Assembly (NCBI GenBank): GCA_964569185.1
Contig: CAZMTP010000036.1
Span: 1-18,047 of the forward strand
Direction: 5' to 3'
Length of the DNA: 18,047 nt
Origin: DATIJP01 sp964569185
Lineage (GTDB): Bacteria; Chlamydiota; Chlamydiia; Chlamydiales; Rhabdochlamydiaceae
This document shows positions 8,589-14,477 of the stretch, piece by piece. The notes beneath the pieces are model-generated. The model searched no databases and was not told where the DNA came from. It saw nothing but the letters and a program-made list of their open reading frames with translations. The translations under genes and the position numbers were made by a program. The first letter of the stretch is position 1, and each line of letters begins with the position of its first letter.

Positions 8589-8713
8589 ACTTTTGTTGGC
8601 ACTGTTCTTGGCTGTTCAATCTTTAAATGAATTTTATTTTATAAATGTTTTATTGTTAACGTTTTAATTATTTAAATAAGTTGCATACAACTAATCTTTA
8701 TAAAAATAATTTC

Positions 8714-8728
8714 TATAATTGTTATATT
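8714..8728 (+). promoter_or_regulatory. Promoter elements for the 8735-8997 RNA
   Basis: Two overlapping -10 candidates: TATAAT at 8714-8719 and TATATT at 8723-8728, the second with TG at 8720-8721. The region upstream is very AT-rich with no clear -35. A start near 8735 follows from the second box. Confidence 0.5.
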
Positions 8729-8734
8729 AGAGCT

Positions 8735-8997
8735 AGAAAAGAAACCGTTTTCCTGATGAGCCCCTTTTAAATGGAACCGGAATCGATGTATAACGATATT
8801 ACAAACTGAAAACTAGGGACTTATAACAATCAGGATACCTGGTGGCACCAGAGTCTCTTAGAGAGACTGAGGATGATTGGCCGTGTCTCATTAACAGCCT
8901 TTTGCCCATATCCCACCAGGGAAAAATATGGTTTCTGCCCTTCCTGCTTCTTATTTGGTAGAGGTACCAATATGAATCGACAGGAAGGTTTTTTTTT
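8735..8997 (+). ncRNA. Candidate structured small RNA, unassigned family
   Basis: This stretch has no credible reading frame but is dense in inverted repeats between a promoter-like element and a strong terminator. Seen: CCTGGTGG (8838-8845) pairs with CCACCAGG (8913-8920) over a 67-base interior. Inside, AGTCTCT/AGAGACT (8852-8868) makes a perfect 7-bp, 3-base-loop hairpin. CTGG/CCAG at 8839-8850 forms a local hairpin that would exclude the long-range stem. Towards the 5' end TTCC (about 8750) can pair with GGAA (about 8774). The 3' end is a terminator with a TTGGTA/TACCAA hairpin in its loop. The nearest plus-strand gene downstream is 1.9 kb away, so a stand-alone RNA (or ispG 3' UTR) fits better than a riboswitch. 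I could not match it to tmRNA, RNase P, SRP or 6S RNA. Confidence 0.55.
8939..8997 (+). terminator. Rho-independent terminator of the RNA locus
   Basis: CCTTCCTG (8939-8946) pairs with CAGGAAGG (8981-8988), followed by nine T (8989-8997). The loop carries a second stem, TTGGTA (8955-8960) with TACCAA (8965-8970) around GAGG. No T-run exists on the other side, so it acts on the plus strand only. Confidence 0.85.
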
Positions 8998-9015
8998 GCT
9001 TAGAAAAAATAGCTT

Positions 9016-9132
9016 TTAACCGCAACGGTCTTGTTTATTGCGATCGCCTTGTCTGCCTGAGTCTTGCTTATTGCAACCATAGAAACAAGCACAAAGGATT
9101 GAAAAAACGGCTAAAACGATTAATTTTTGCAT
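9016..9132 (-). CDS. Small lipoprotein-like or exported peptide, 38 residues
   Basis: An intact small gene: ATG at 9132, TAA at 9016-9018, with a perfect AGGAG (9140-9144 on the minus strand) 7 bases upstream. The peptide starts MQKLIVLAVFSILCACFYGC, a short basic start plus hydrophobic core, then a polar tail with NKQD repeated (NKQDSGRQGDRNKQDRCG). Cys16 (LCAC) or Cys20 (FYGC) could be a lipobox cysteine; neither is a perfect consensus. It resembles the tiny entericidin-like lipoproteins in general form only. It lies 53 bp downstream of the APC transporter in the same direction, so they may be co-transcribed. Function unknown. Confidence 0.7.
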   Translation of the reverse strand: MQKLIVLAVFSILCACFYGCNKQDSGRQGDRNKQDRCG

Positions 9133-9185
9133 GGGATGACTCCTATTTGTCTGTCCATATTTCGACATAGCACATTCTCAATTTA

Positions 9186-10607
9186 TTAGGTAATGGATTT
9201 CACCCAATGAGGTTTACGGAATTGATAGATGATCAAGGGGATTGAAGACATGATCAAGAGCCCGATAATTAAAAACGATTCATAGAAAAAGACGCTGCCA
9301 ATTTCAATCTGAGTGGGAGGGAAAAAGGCGAAGAAAATAGCAAAAGAGGAACCGATAATACCCATAAGCGATAACACCCAGATGCCTTTAAACTTATAAG
9401 GGACCTGGTAGGGTCTTGGCACCTTCGGTTTTGTATAACGCAAGCGGATTGCAGCAATAAACATCAAAATGTACATTAAAAGATAGGTTTGGGCGCTCAG
9501 CGCACTTAAAATCCAAAAGCCGGCGCTGATGGTCGGCAGCTCTAAAAAAGCAAACGAGGCAACGCTGACAATAATGGCCTGTAATAAGAGCAAATTAGTG
9601 GGCATATGATACTTATTTAGCTTTTGGAACATAGGAGGAAGGTTTCCATGGATCGAGGTGGCATAAAGGCCCTTCACAGGCCCTACAATCCACGCATTGA
9701 CCTCTGCAACGGCCCCGATGATCAAAAGGATACCAATAATGGGCAATACCCAGTCTAAATTGTAATAGCCGAAGAACACCTTAAAGGCATCCATTAGCCC
9801 TGCCACCAGGTTAATCTCTTTATGTGGGATCACAAAAGCAATCGAAAGCGCGCCCAGCAAAAAGAGGAAGAATGTGATTAAAGCGGCACATAAGATGGCG
9901 CGGGGGAAATTTTTCAAAGGATTGCGGACCTCGCCGGCATGGGCTGCAGATACTTCTAATCCCGCAAAAGCTAAAAATAACCCTGCCAAAAAGGCCAGAT
10001 TCCCAAATTTTGTAAGATCGGGGAGGATTGCAGAAGCTGCCAAGGAGGTATCAATGGGCCGGCCTTGGATAAGCCAGGTTACCCCTAATGCAATAATAAA
10101 GATTCCAGGAAGGATGGTTCCGCAAATGACTCCAAAGGTGCTGAAATAACTGGAGGTTTTAATGCCAAGATAGTTGAGCAGGGTCATCCCCCAAAAGCAT
10201 CCTAGCACAATGGCGATGATATAGTACTTGTTATCAACAAGCGCCGGATCGATCACAAAAGCAAGGGTCGTAGCCACAAAAGAGAGAATCACAGGATACC
10301 AGGCCACATTATGAACCCATTGCATCCAGATCGCAAAAAATCCCCAACGGTCGCCTAATGCTTCGCGGATCCAGATATAGACTCCACCCTCTTTTGGCCA
10401 GCCAGTGGCCAGTTCTGCTGAAATGAGGGCGCTAGGAAGAAGGAAAAAGAGGCCTACAAGCGCAAAAAAGGTAAGGACGCTTAATCCATACGATGCCACT
10501 AGGGGAAGGCTGCGTAAACTGGCCATGATCGACACATTGAGCATGATCAGGACAAAGACACTGAGCACACGACGCGGCTTTTCTGAAGATTTTTTCGCAG
10601 GAGCCAT
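9186..10607 (-). CDS. APC-family amino acid permease (glutamate/GABA antiporter type)
   Basis: A 473-residue inner-membrane amino acid transporter with about 12 hydrophobic segments. The first segment contains NVSIMASLRSLPLVASYGLS, and ISAELATGWPKEGGVYIWI follows at 62-80; both are characteristic of the GadC-like glutamate:GABA antiporter branch of the APC superfamily. A basic N-terminus (MAPAKKSSEKPRR) faces the cytoplasm. Such antiporters let an intracellular parasite exchange amino acids with its host. No clear ribosome site precedes the ATG at 10607. The tiny lipoprotein-like gene follows in the same direction. Family is certain; exact substrate is inference. Confidence 0.92.
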   Translation of the reverse strand: MAPAKKSSEKPRRVLSVFVLIMLNVSIMASLRSLPLVASYGLSVLTFFALVGLFFLLPSALISAELATGWPKEGGVYIWIREALGDRWGFFAIWMQWVHNVAWYPVILSFVATTLAFVIDPALVDNKYYIIAIVLGCFWGMTLLNYLGIKTSSYFSTFGVICGTILPGIFIIALGVTWLIQGRPIDTSLAASAILPDLTKFGNLAFLAGLFLAFAGLEVSAAHAGEVRNPLKNFPRAILCAALITFFLFLLGALSIAFVIPHKEINLVAGLMDAFKVFFGYYNLDWVLPIIGILLIIGAVAEVNAWIVGPVKGLYATSIHGNLPPMFQKLNKYHMPTNLLLLQAIIVSVASFAFLELPTISAGFWILSALSAQTYLLMYILMFIAAIRLRYTKPKVPRPYQVPYKFKGIWVLSLMGIIGSSFAIFFAFFPPTQIEIGSVFFYESFLIIGLLIMSSIPLIIYQFRKPHWVKSIT

Positions 10608-10740
10608 TAGAGGTAAAAACCAGTAACTAAATTTACTTAACTATTTAAAAGATATGATCATAGATTAAAAGTTCTTTTTCCATCAAAGGGAGAATTTTTA
10701 TTAAAATAGCACTTAATTGAGTATTTGTAAAAAAATTTTT

Positions 10741-10769
10741 TTGTTTTTTAAATTAAAATTTATTATATT
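10741..10769 (+). promoter_or_regulatory. Probable promoter of the mini-histone gene
   Basis: TTGTTT (10741-10746), 17 bp, TATATT (10764-10769) in a very AT-rich gap. This would give an 85-90 base leader before the histone-like ATG at 10862. The leader has a second purine-rich AGGAGA at 10779-10784 with no productive start after it. Confidence 0.45.
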
Positions 10770-10861
10770 AAAAATTGTAGGAGATATAAGTGCAATTTGA
10801 TGGCTTATAGCCCATTAAGTGAAAGCACAGATCCTATGTTTCAAACAAGGAGGAACATTTT

Positions 10862-10969
10862 ATGGCAAAACGTAGACGAAAAGCAACTTCTGCGAAAAGA
10901 CGTAGAAGACATGCTGGAAAAGCCAGAAAAACAACTGCAAGACGACGTAGACGTAGAGCTTCAGTTTAA
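10862..10969 (+). CDS. Arg/Lys-rich mini-histone (Hc2/protamine-like)
   Basis: A 35-residue protein, MAKRRRKATSAKRRRRHAGK then ARKTTA, six Arg and a short tail; more than half the residues are Arg or Lys and none is acidic. It has an excellent ribosome site, AAGGAGG (10847-10853), 8 bases from the ATG, and a strong terminator 36 bp after its stop, so it is a real monocistronic gene despite its size. Chlamydiae pack their chromosome in elementary bodies with lysine/alanine-rich Hc1 and Hc2; this looks like a minimal DNA-binding relative or functional analogue. Late, differentiation-linked expression is inferred from that family. True homology to Hc2 cannot be shown for such low-complexity sequence. 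Confidence 0.8.
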   Translation: MAKRRRKATSAKRRRRHAGKARKTTARRRRRRASV

Positions 10970-11005
10970 TACTTAATAATCGCGGCTTTTTTTAACAAAA
11001 AGGTT

Positions 11006-11037
11006 ATCGAGCAAGAACTCCTTGCTCGATTTTTTTT
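11006..11037 (+). terminator. Strong terminator after the mini-histone gene
   Basis: ATCGAGCAAG (11006-11015), loop AACTC, CTTGCTCGAT (11021-11030): a perfect 10-bp stem, then T-rich to 11037. The end of the convergent nitroreductase gene (stop at 11036-11038) touches the T-run. On the minus strand the stem is followed by only five T, so termination there is weaker. Confidence 0.92.
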
Positions 11038-11626
11038 ATCCTCTAAACATCCCTTCCAACAAGATCTCTTGTAGGGGGCGCCGATCGCTGGGGAACTCCC
11101 TCTCTTGCATCTCTTTAGGCAGCTTTTCTTTGGGGGCACGCTTACCGATAGCAGCCATCGCTTCTACCGTGTAATCCTGGGGGATTTTTAAAGCTTCGCG
11201 GGCTTTATTATAATCAAAGCCTTCCATGCCATGCACCACGTAGCCTCTTGATGACCCTTCAAGCGCTAAACTCATCCAGGCGGCTCCTGTATCAAAACTA
11301 TGGGTCACAGCGGGCTTATTATTCCTTTCAAATGTATTTCTGGAAATCATGACCATGATCAGTGCGGCGTTTTTAGTCCAGGCTTGGTTAAATTCAACCA
11401 TTAAACTAAACAGTCGATTCCAATGTTCTGTGTCCCGTTTGGCATAGATAAAGCGCCAGGGTTGGTTATTATAAGAAGAGGGGGCCCAGCGTGCGGCTTC
11501 AAACAGAGTGAAGATCTCTTCATCAGATAGCGATTCGCCTGTCATTGATCTGGGGGACCAGCGATCTAAAAAAATAGGAAGAATAGGGTATTTGGATTTT
11601 CGATAAGGTTTGACTTCATCTTTCAT
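11036..11626 (-). CDS. Nitroreductase-family flavoprotein
   Basis: An FMN-dependent NAD(P)H oxidoreductase of 196 residues, the normal size for the family. Seen: LDRWSPRSMTG near residue 20 (FMN phosphate contact), FEAARWAPSSYNNQPWRF at about 42-59 (the best conserved block), and AMAAIGKRAPKEKLP near the C-terminus. Likely reduces nitro compounds or quinones; the physiological substrate is unknown. There is no Shine-Dalgarno site before the ATG and the predicted leader is only about 16 bases, suggesting near-leaderless translation. The promoter carries a perfect palindrome (11658-11678), so the gene is probably under repressor control. Convergent with the mini-histone, divergent from the SH2-domain gene. 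Confidence 0.9.
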   Translation of the reverse strand: MKDEVKPYRKSKYPILPIFLDRWSPRSMTGESLSDEEIFTLFEAARWAPSSYNNQPWRFIYAKRDTEHWNRLFSLMVEFNQAWTKNAALIMVMISRNTFERNNKPAVTHSFDTGAAWMSLALEGSSRGYVVHGMEGFDYNKAREALKIPQDYTVEAMAAIGKRAPKEKLPKEMQEREFPSDRRPLQEILLEGMFRG

Positions 11627-11649
11627 ATTTAAGCTGTTAGGTTTCCCCC

Positions 11650-11678
11650 ACCATAATTTTACAAAATGATTTTGTAAA
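11650..11678 (-). promoter_or_regulatory. Nitroreductase promoter
   Basis: On the minus strand TTTACA (11673-11678), a 17-bp spacer and TATGGT (11650-11655). The predicted start is about 16 bases before the nitroreductase ATG. The operator-like palindrome fills the spacer. Confidence 0.5.
11658..11678. promoter_or_regulatory. Operator-like perfect palindrome
   Basis: TTTACAAAA, TGA, TTTTGTAAA: 9-bp arms with a 3-base centre, in the 97-bp gap between nitroreductase and the SH2-domain gene. It overlaps the -35 and the spacer of the nitroreductase promoter, so a bound protein would block it. The form suits MarR/HxlR-type or similar dimeric repressors, which often control nitroreductases; the regulator is not in the window. 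Confidence 0.55.
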
Positions 11679-11723
11679 CATAATTTTAAAACGTGTTAGG
11701 ATAAGCAAGGAGCGAGGTGACCT

Positions 11724-12512
11724 ATGCGTGTGGCAATATTTGATAAAATAGTAAGACATAATGTTGAGCTTTTTAAAAGTCTTATTCAAAAACAGATCGA
11801 AAAAAAAGAAAAGCTGATCCAGACCGTTAAAAAGAGCTATAGTGCGTTTGTCAATCGGAAAACGGGAGAAATACGTTTTGCAGAACTGGAGACAGAGACC
11901 ATTGAAGGGAAAGATTGGAAACAGATCAGCGTGCGGATGCGCATACCGGAACATCTAGAAGAGGGTGTTTTTGAAGTGATTGGGGGAGAAAATGAGGAGC
12001 AAAGCTTTGAATACGCCGATCTTGGCCCTGCTGCTTTCCATGCCCTTTCAGAGACGGTCAAAATGTTGAATATGCTCGCCTATCCTTCTGCAAAAAAGAA
12101 AAATGTGGAGCGGATTTTTATAGAAATCTCAGAACTGGAAATTGAGCCCGGTTTAGAAAAAAGGAAAAAGAGAGATTTAATTCATGAGGCGTGGCACCAA
12201 GTGGATCGTGAAGAGGCCGAAAAGCTTTTGAATGATTGCCCTGTGGGCACCTACCTTTTTAGAAAAGATGAATTTGCAGCGCTATTGGAAGCAGAGTTAA
12301 ATGCGCAGCATGAAGACCATCCGATTAAATGTGTCACACTCACTTACAGTGAATGGGACAGCAAAATCAGTGAAAAAACCTTAGTGTTTCAAGACAATCA
12401 GTGGAAGTTTTTTAACGATGATTTGGAGCTGCATGGATCCTCATATCCATCAATTGAATCTCTCTTAAAGACAATGGATGCTGTGCTGCGACAACCGTTC
12501 TACCACAGTTAA
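11724..12512 (+). CDS. Protein with C-terminal SH2-like domain, candidate effector
   Basis: A 262-residue protein. Residues about 155-262 fit an SH2 fold, the eukaryotic phosphotyrosine-binding module: AWHQVDREEAEKLL (156-169) matches the W-x-x-[IV]-x-R-x-x-A-E-x-L-L opening with Arg162 at the alphaA2 position. GTYLFRKDE (175-183) matches the GTFLVRESE strand with Arg180 as the phosphate-binding FLVR arginine. CVTLTYS follows as strand C, and YPSIESLLKTM plus LRQPFYHS matches the closing helix and tail. The His of the strand-D region is not obvious. The N-terminal half is unrecognised: a lysine-rich helix (about 10-40) then a mixed region. No signal peptide, so type III export would be needed. 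GAGGTGA (11714-11720) sets ATG 11724. SH2 proteins are known in Legionella; this role here is inference. Confidence 0.72.
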   Translation: MRVAIFDKIVRHNVELFKSLIQKQIEKKEKLIQTVKKSYSAFVNRKTGEIRFAELETETIEGKDWKQISVRMRIPEHLEEGVFEVIGGENEEQSFEYADLGPAAFHALSETVKMLNMLAYPSAKKKNVERIFIEISELEIEPGLEKRKKRDLIHEAWHQVDREEAEKLLNDCPVGTYLFRKDEFAALLEAELNAQHEDHPIKCVTLTYSEWDSKISEKTLVFQDNQWKFFNDDLELHGSSYPSIESLLKTMDAVLRQPFYHS

Positions 12513-13434
12513 ACACTCTTTTGGCCCAATCAGGGATGCAGGCTTTAATAGAGAAATGGGTGCCTGGCTGATTGAAATAGCCTTTATCTAAAGCATAGTA
12601 GAGTAGATAGAAGAGGATGCTGCCTAAAGCTAGGCCCAAAGTGACAAAGGCCACGTACGGGAATGTGGCAATCATAAATGCATAACAGAGCGTGGAAAGT
12701 ATAATCGAAAAGAGCCCTATAGAGCGCATCAGGATCATTTTACGTGTTTGCAGATCTACGATTTTAGTGATTGCTTTAAAATCTTCTACTCTATGAGAGT
12801 CGATCATTTGGACCAGTTCTAAAGCAGCTGGAGTGGAAATTCTGCGGCATAAGCTCTGAAACTTATTTTGCAATATTTTCTTTTCCAAAGCGGCATAGAC
12901 AGTGCGCCGTAATTCCACTTGCTCTGGTTTAGGATATGTTCGATAGAGATACTCGTCGATCTCATCTTTTTCGGTCATATTCAGTTTGAAATACTCGTCG
13001 CGAATCCATTCCCGATTATGAATAAGATCTTTCGTTTTTTTTGAGAATTTGAGTTCACTACGCAATGAGATACCCCAGTATAAATTAATGGCCTCATACC
13101 CAAGTTCAAAGAAACTGAGCACAAGCCCCAGAATCGCATAGGGCAATAAAATCATCGAAAAGAATTTAGGGAGCTCCCCTGTGAGCACATCCTTTTCGAC
13201 CCACATCCCAAGATAGATGAGCGCTCTAATAGTGGCCGATGCCCCTGAAATTAAAAGGTCTAAGGTTCCAGTGACTTTGGCTACCCCGTCAATGACGCCC
13301 TCAGTATCTTGTGCAAAATAGGCTTGGGCCGTTTTCACTGCACTGCGTGTCAGCTCAATAGGAGCCAGCGCCATTGATCTATAATCTTGGCGTTGCGTTA
13401 CGGAATAATTAAAATTATTTGTTACTTGCGTCAT
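12412..13434 (-). CDS. Membrane protein with bilobed hydrophobic hairpin (Inc-like)
   Basis: Unrecognised 340-residue protein. Hydrophobic segments lie at about 91-113 and, as a close pair with a short turn, at about 235-257 and 261-282. Such a paired hairpin is the topology used to recognise chlamydial inclusion-membrane (Inc) proteins exported by type III secretion. The N-terminus is polar with Gln, Asn, Thr and Ser, has no signal peptide, and could be a secretion signal. Residues 125-230 are charged and helical. The last 34 codons lie antisense to the SH2-domain gene (101-bp tail-to-tail overlap). No ribosome site is seen before the ATG at 13434. It could instead be an ordinary inner-membrane protein; the Inc idea is inference from topology. 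Confidence 0.75.
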   Translation of the reverse strand: MTQVTNNFNYSVTQRQDYRSMALAPIELTRSAVKTAQAYFAQDTEGVIDGVAKVTGTLDLLISGASATIRALIYLGMWVEKDVLTGELPKFFSMILLPYAILGLVLSFFELGYEAINLYWGISLRSELKFSKKTKDLIHNREWIRDEYFKLNMTEKDEIDEYLYRTYPKPEQVELRRTVYAALEKKILQNKFQSLCRRISTPAALELVQMIDSHRVEDFKAITKIVDLQTRKMILMRSIGLFSIILSTLCYAFMIATFPYVAFVTLGLALGSILFYLLYYALDKGYFNQPGTHFSIKACIPDWAKRVFNCGRTVVAAQHPLSLREIQLMDMRIHAAPNHR

Positions 13435-13440
13435 AAAAAC

Positions 13441-13470
13441 TACAATTTTAATATCTTATTATATTATAAA
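13441..13470. promoter_or_regulatory. AT-rich shared promoter zone for divergent genes
   Basis: Within the 62-bp gap between the Inc-like gene and the dismutase gene, TATAAT reads twice on the minus strand (13458-13463 and 13463-13468) and TATATT/TATAAA on the plus strand (13460-13470). No convincing -35 is seen for either direction. Confidence 0.35.
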
Positions 13471-13496
13471 TTTTACTAATCCTCAAGGAGAGAACT

Positions 13497-14168
13497 ATGG
13501 TTAAATGGGCAGTAAAAATTATTTTAATTTTGGTTGGGTTCATCTCTATGGCACAAGCGCCTCAAACTAAAGATTCTACTGTCTTAGAGGCAAAAGATTA
13601 TAAACACCTTTTGGGGATGCCGGGATTTAGTAATAATCTTTTGAATCTCCATTTTAAGCTTTATCAAGGCTATGTTAAGAACAGCAATTTGCTTCTCTCT
13701 TTATTAAAAAATCTTTCGGCTTCGGATCAGATCCAATTTGGCGCCTTAAAACGGCGGCTCGGATGGGAGCTCAATGGGGTGATTTTACATGAGCTCTATT
13801 TTGAGAATTTGGGAGGGAAGACGATTTTGGCCAGCAACGATCCTTTAAGCGCAGCTTTAACCAAGAATTTTGGTTCTTTTGATGCCTGGAAAAAGGATTT
13901 TATCGCAACAGGCATGATGCGCGGGATTGGGTGGGCTGTGCTCTATATAGACCCGCTCACTAAAAAACCGCTTAATGTTTGGATCAATGAGCATGACCTG
14001 GGACATCTTGCCGGGGGGACGCCTCTTTTGATTATGGACGTGTTTGAACATGCCTATATGCCGCAATATGGGCTGGACCGAGACAAATACATCGACGCTT
14101 TTTTTCAAAATATCGATTGGACGGTAGTCTCTAAAAGATATGCTTCTTTAAATTTGCAAGCAAAATAA
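13497..14168 (+). CDS. Fe/Mn superoxide dismutase with signal peptide
   Basis: Converts superoxide to peroxide and oxygen. The four metal ligands can be placed: His52 (LHFKLYQGYV), His98 (VILHELYF), Asp181 and His185 (MDVFEHAYMPQYG). INEHDLGHLAGGTPLLIMD is the typical block before the third ligand. Length 223. It belongs to the divergent branch reading DVFEHAY instead of DVWEHAY. Unlike ordinary cytosolic SODs it begins MVKWAVKIILILVGFISMAQA, a basic start, hydrophobic core and an AxA cleavage site near residue 21, so it should be exported to the periplasm or beyond. AAGGAG (13485-13490) lies 6 bases before the ATG. Its 3' end overlaps the next, convergent gene by 38 bp. Iron versus manganese cannot be decided. 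Confidence 0.92.
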   Translation: MVKWAVKIILILVGFISMAQAPQTKDSTVLEAKDYKHLLGMPGFSNNLLNLHFKLYQGYVKNSNLLLSLLKNLSASDQIQFGALKRRLGWELNGVILHELYFENLGGKTILASNDPLSAALTKNFGSFDAWKKDFIATGMMRGIGWAVLYIDPLTKKPLNVWINEHDLGHLAGGTPLLIMDVFEHAYMPQYGLDRDKYIDAFFQNIDWTVVSKRYASLNLQAK

Positions 14169-14454
14169 TCAGCGTTAAAAGGCTGATAACGGCCATGACC
14201 GCTGGGGGGAACATTTTAAAAGTTTGAAAATAGCGCCAAGTGAAGACCCCTAAGAGGGTGAGCGTTAAAAAAAGAGCGGCATAGCCACCCAATTTTATGT
14301 CCTTAAAAAGGGCCCAAGAAGAGAGCAGGAGAAAGAGGCCAAAAAAGAGGCCTGTATAGAGAGAAACGCGGCTTTGGGCCTTGAGGTGCCCCATGATCCC
14401 GCCGATGAGGATCAAAAAGCCATAAATCAGAGTCACAATTGCTGCAAATTTCAT
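14131..14454 (-). CDS. Small four-helix membrane protein, TMEM14/UPF0136-like
   Basis: A 107-residue, almost wholly hydrophobic protein with four predicted membrane helices (about 3-21, 32-51, 56-75 and 83-102). The start, AAIVTLIYGFLILIGGIMGH followed by KAQSRVSLYTGLFFGL, has the Gly-rich first helix and S-x-x-SL-x-x-G pattern of the TMEM14 family (UPF0136), best known from mitochondria and scattered in bacteria. Function in bacteria is unknown. A reasonable ribosome site (AAAGGAAA, around 14457-14465 on the minus strand) precedes the ATG. Its start is only 23 bp from that of tsaC on the other strand, and its 3' end overlaps the dismutase gene, so its promoter must lie inside tsaC. Confidence 0.8.
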   Translation of the reverse strand: MKFAAIVTLIYGFLILIGGIMGHLKAQSRVSLYTGLFFGLFLLLSSWALFKDIKLGGYAALFLTLTLLGVFTWRYFQTFKMFPPAVMAVISLLTLIILLANLKKHIF

Positions 14455-14477
14455 AAGTTTCCTTTATCATAGTGAGT

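Noticed and set aside
8741..8800. Hammerhead-ribozyme-like words (GAAAC and CTGATGAG) near the 5' end of the RNA locus
   Set aside because: The conserved core strands are not in an order or spacing that lets three stems form around them; the seven bases between them cannot hold the needed helices.
8735..8997. tmRNA, RNase P, SRP or 6S RNA
   Set aside because: No tRNA-like ends or tag frame, no RNase P core words, no SRP tetraloop domain, and no recognisable 6S bubble pattern. Left unassigned.
10653..10662. TATGATCATA palindrome upstream of the APC transporter
   Set aside because: Ten bases in AT-rich DNA is expected by chance and no flanking symmetry supports an operator.
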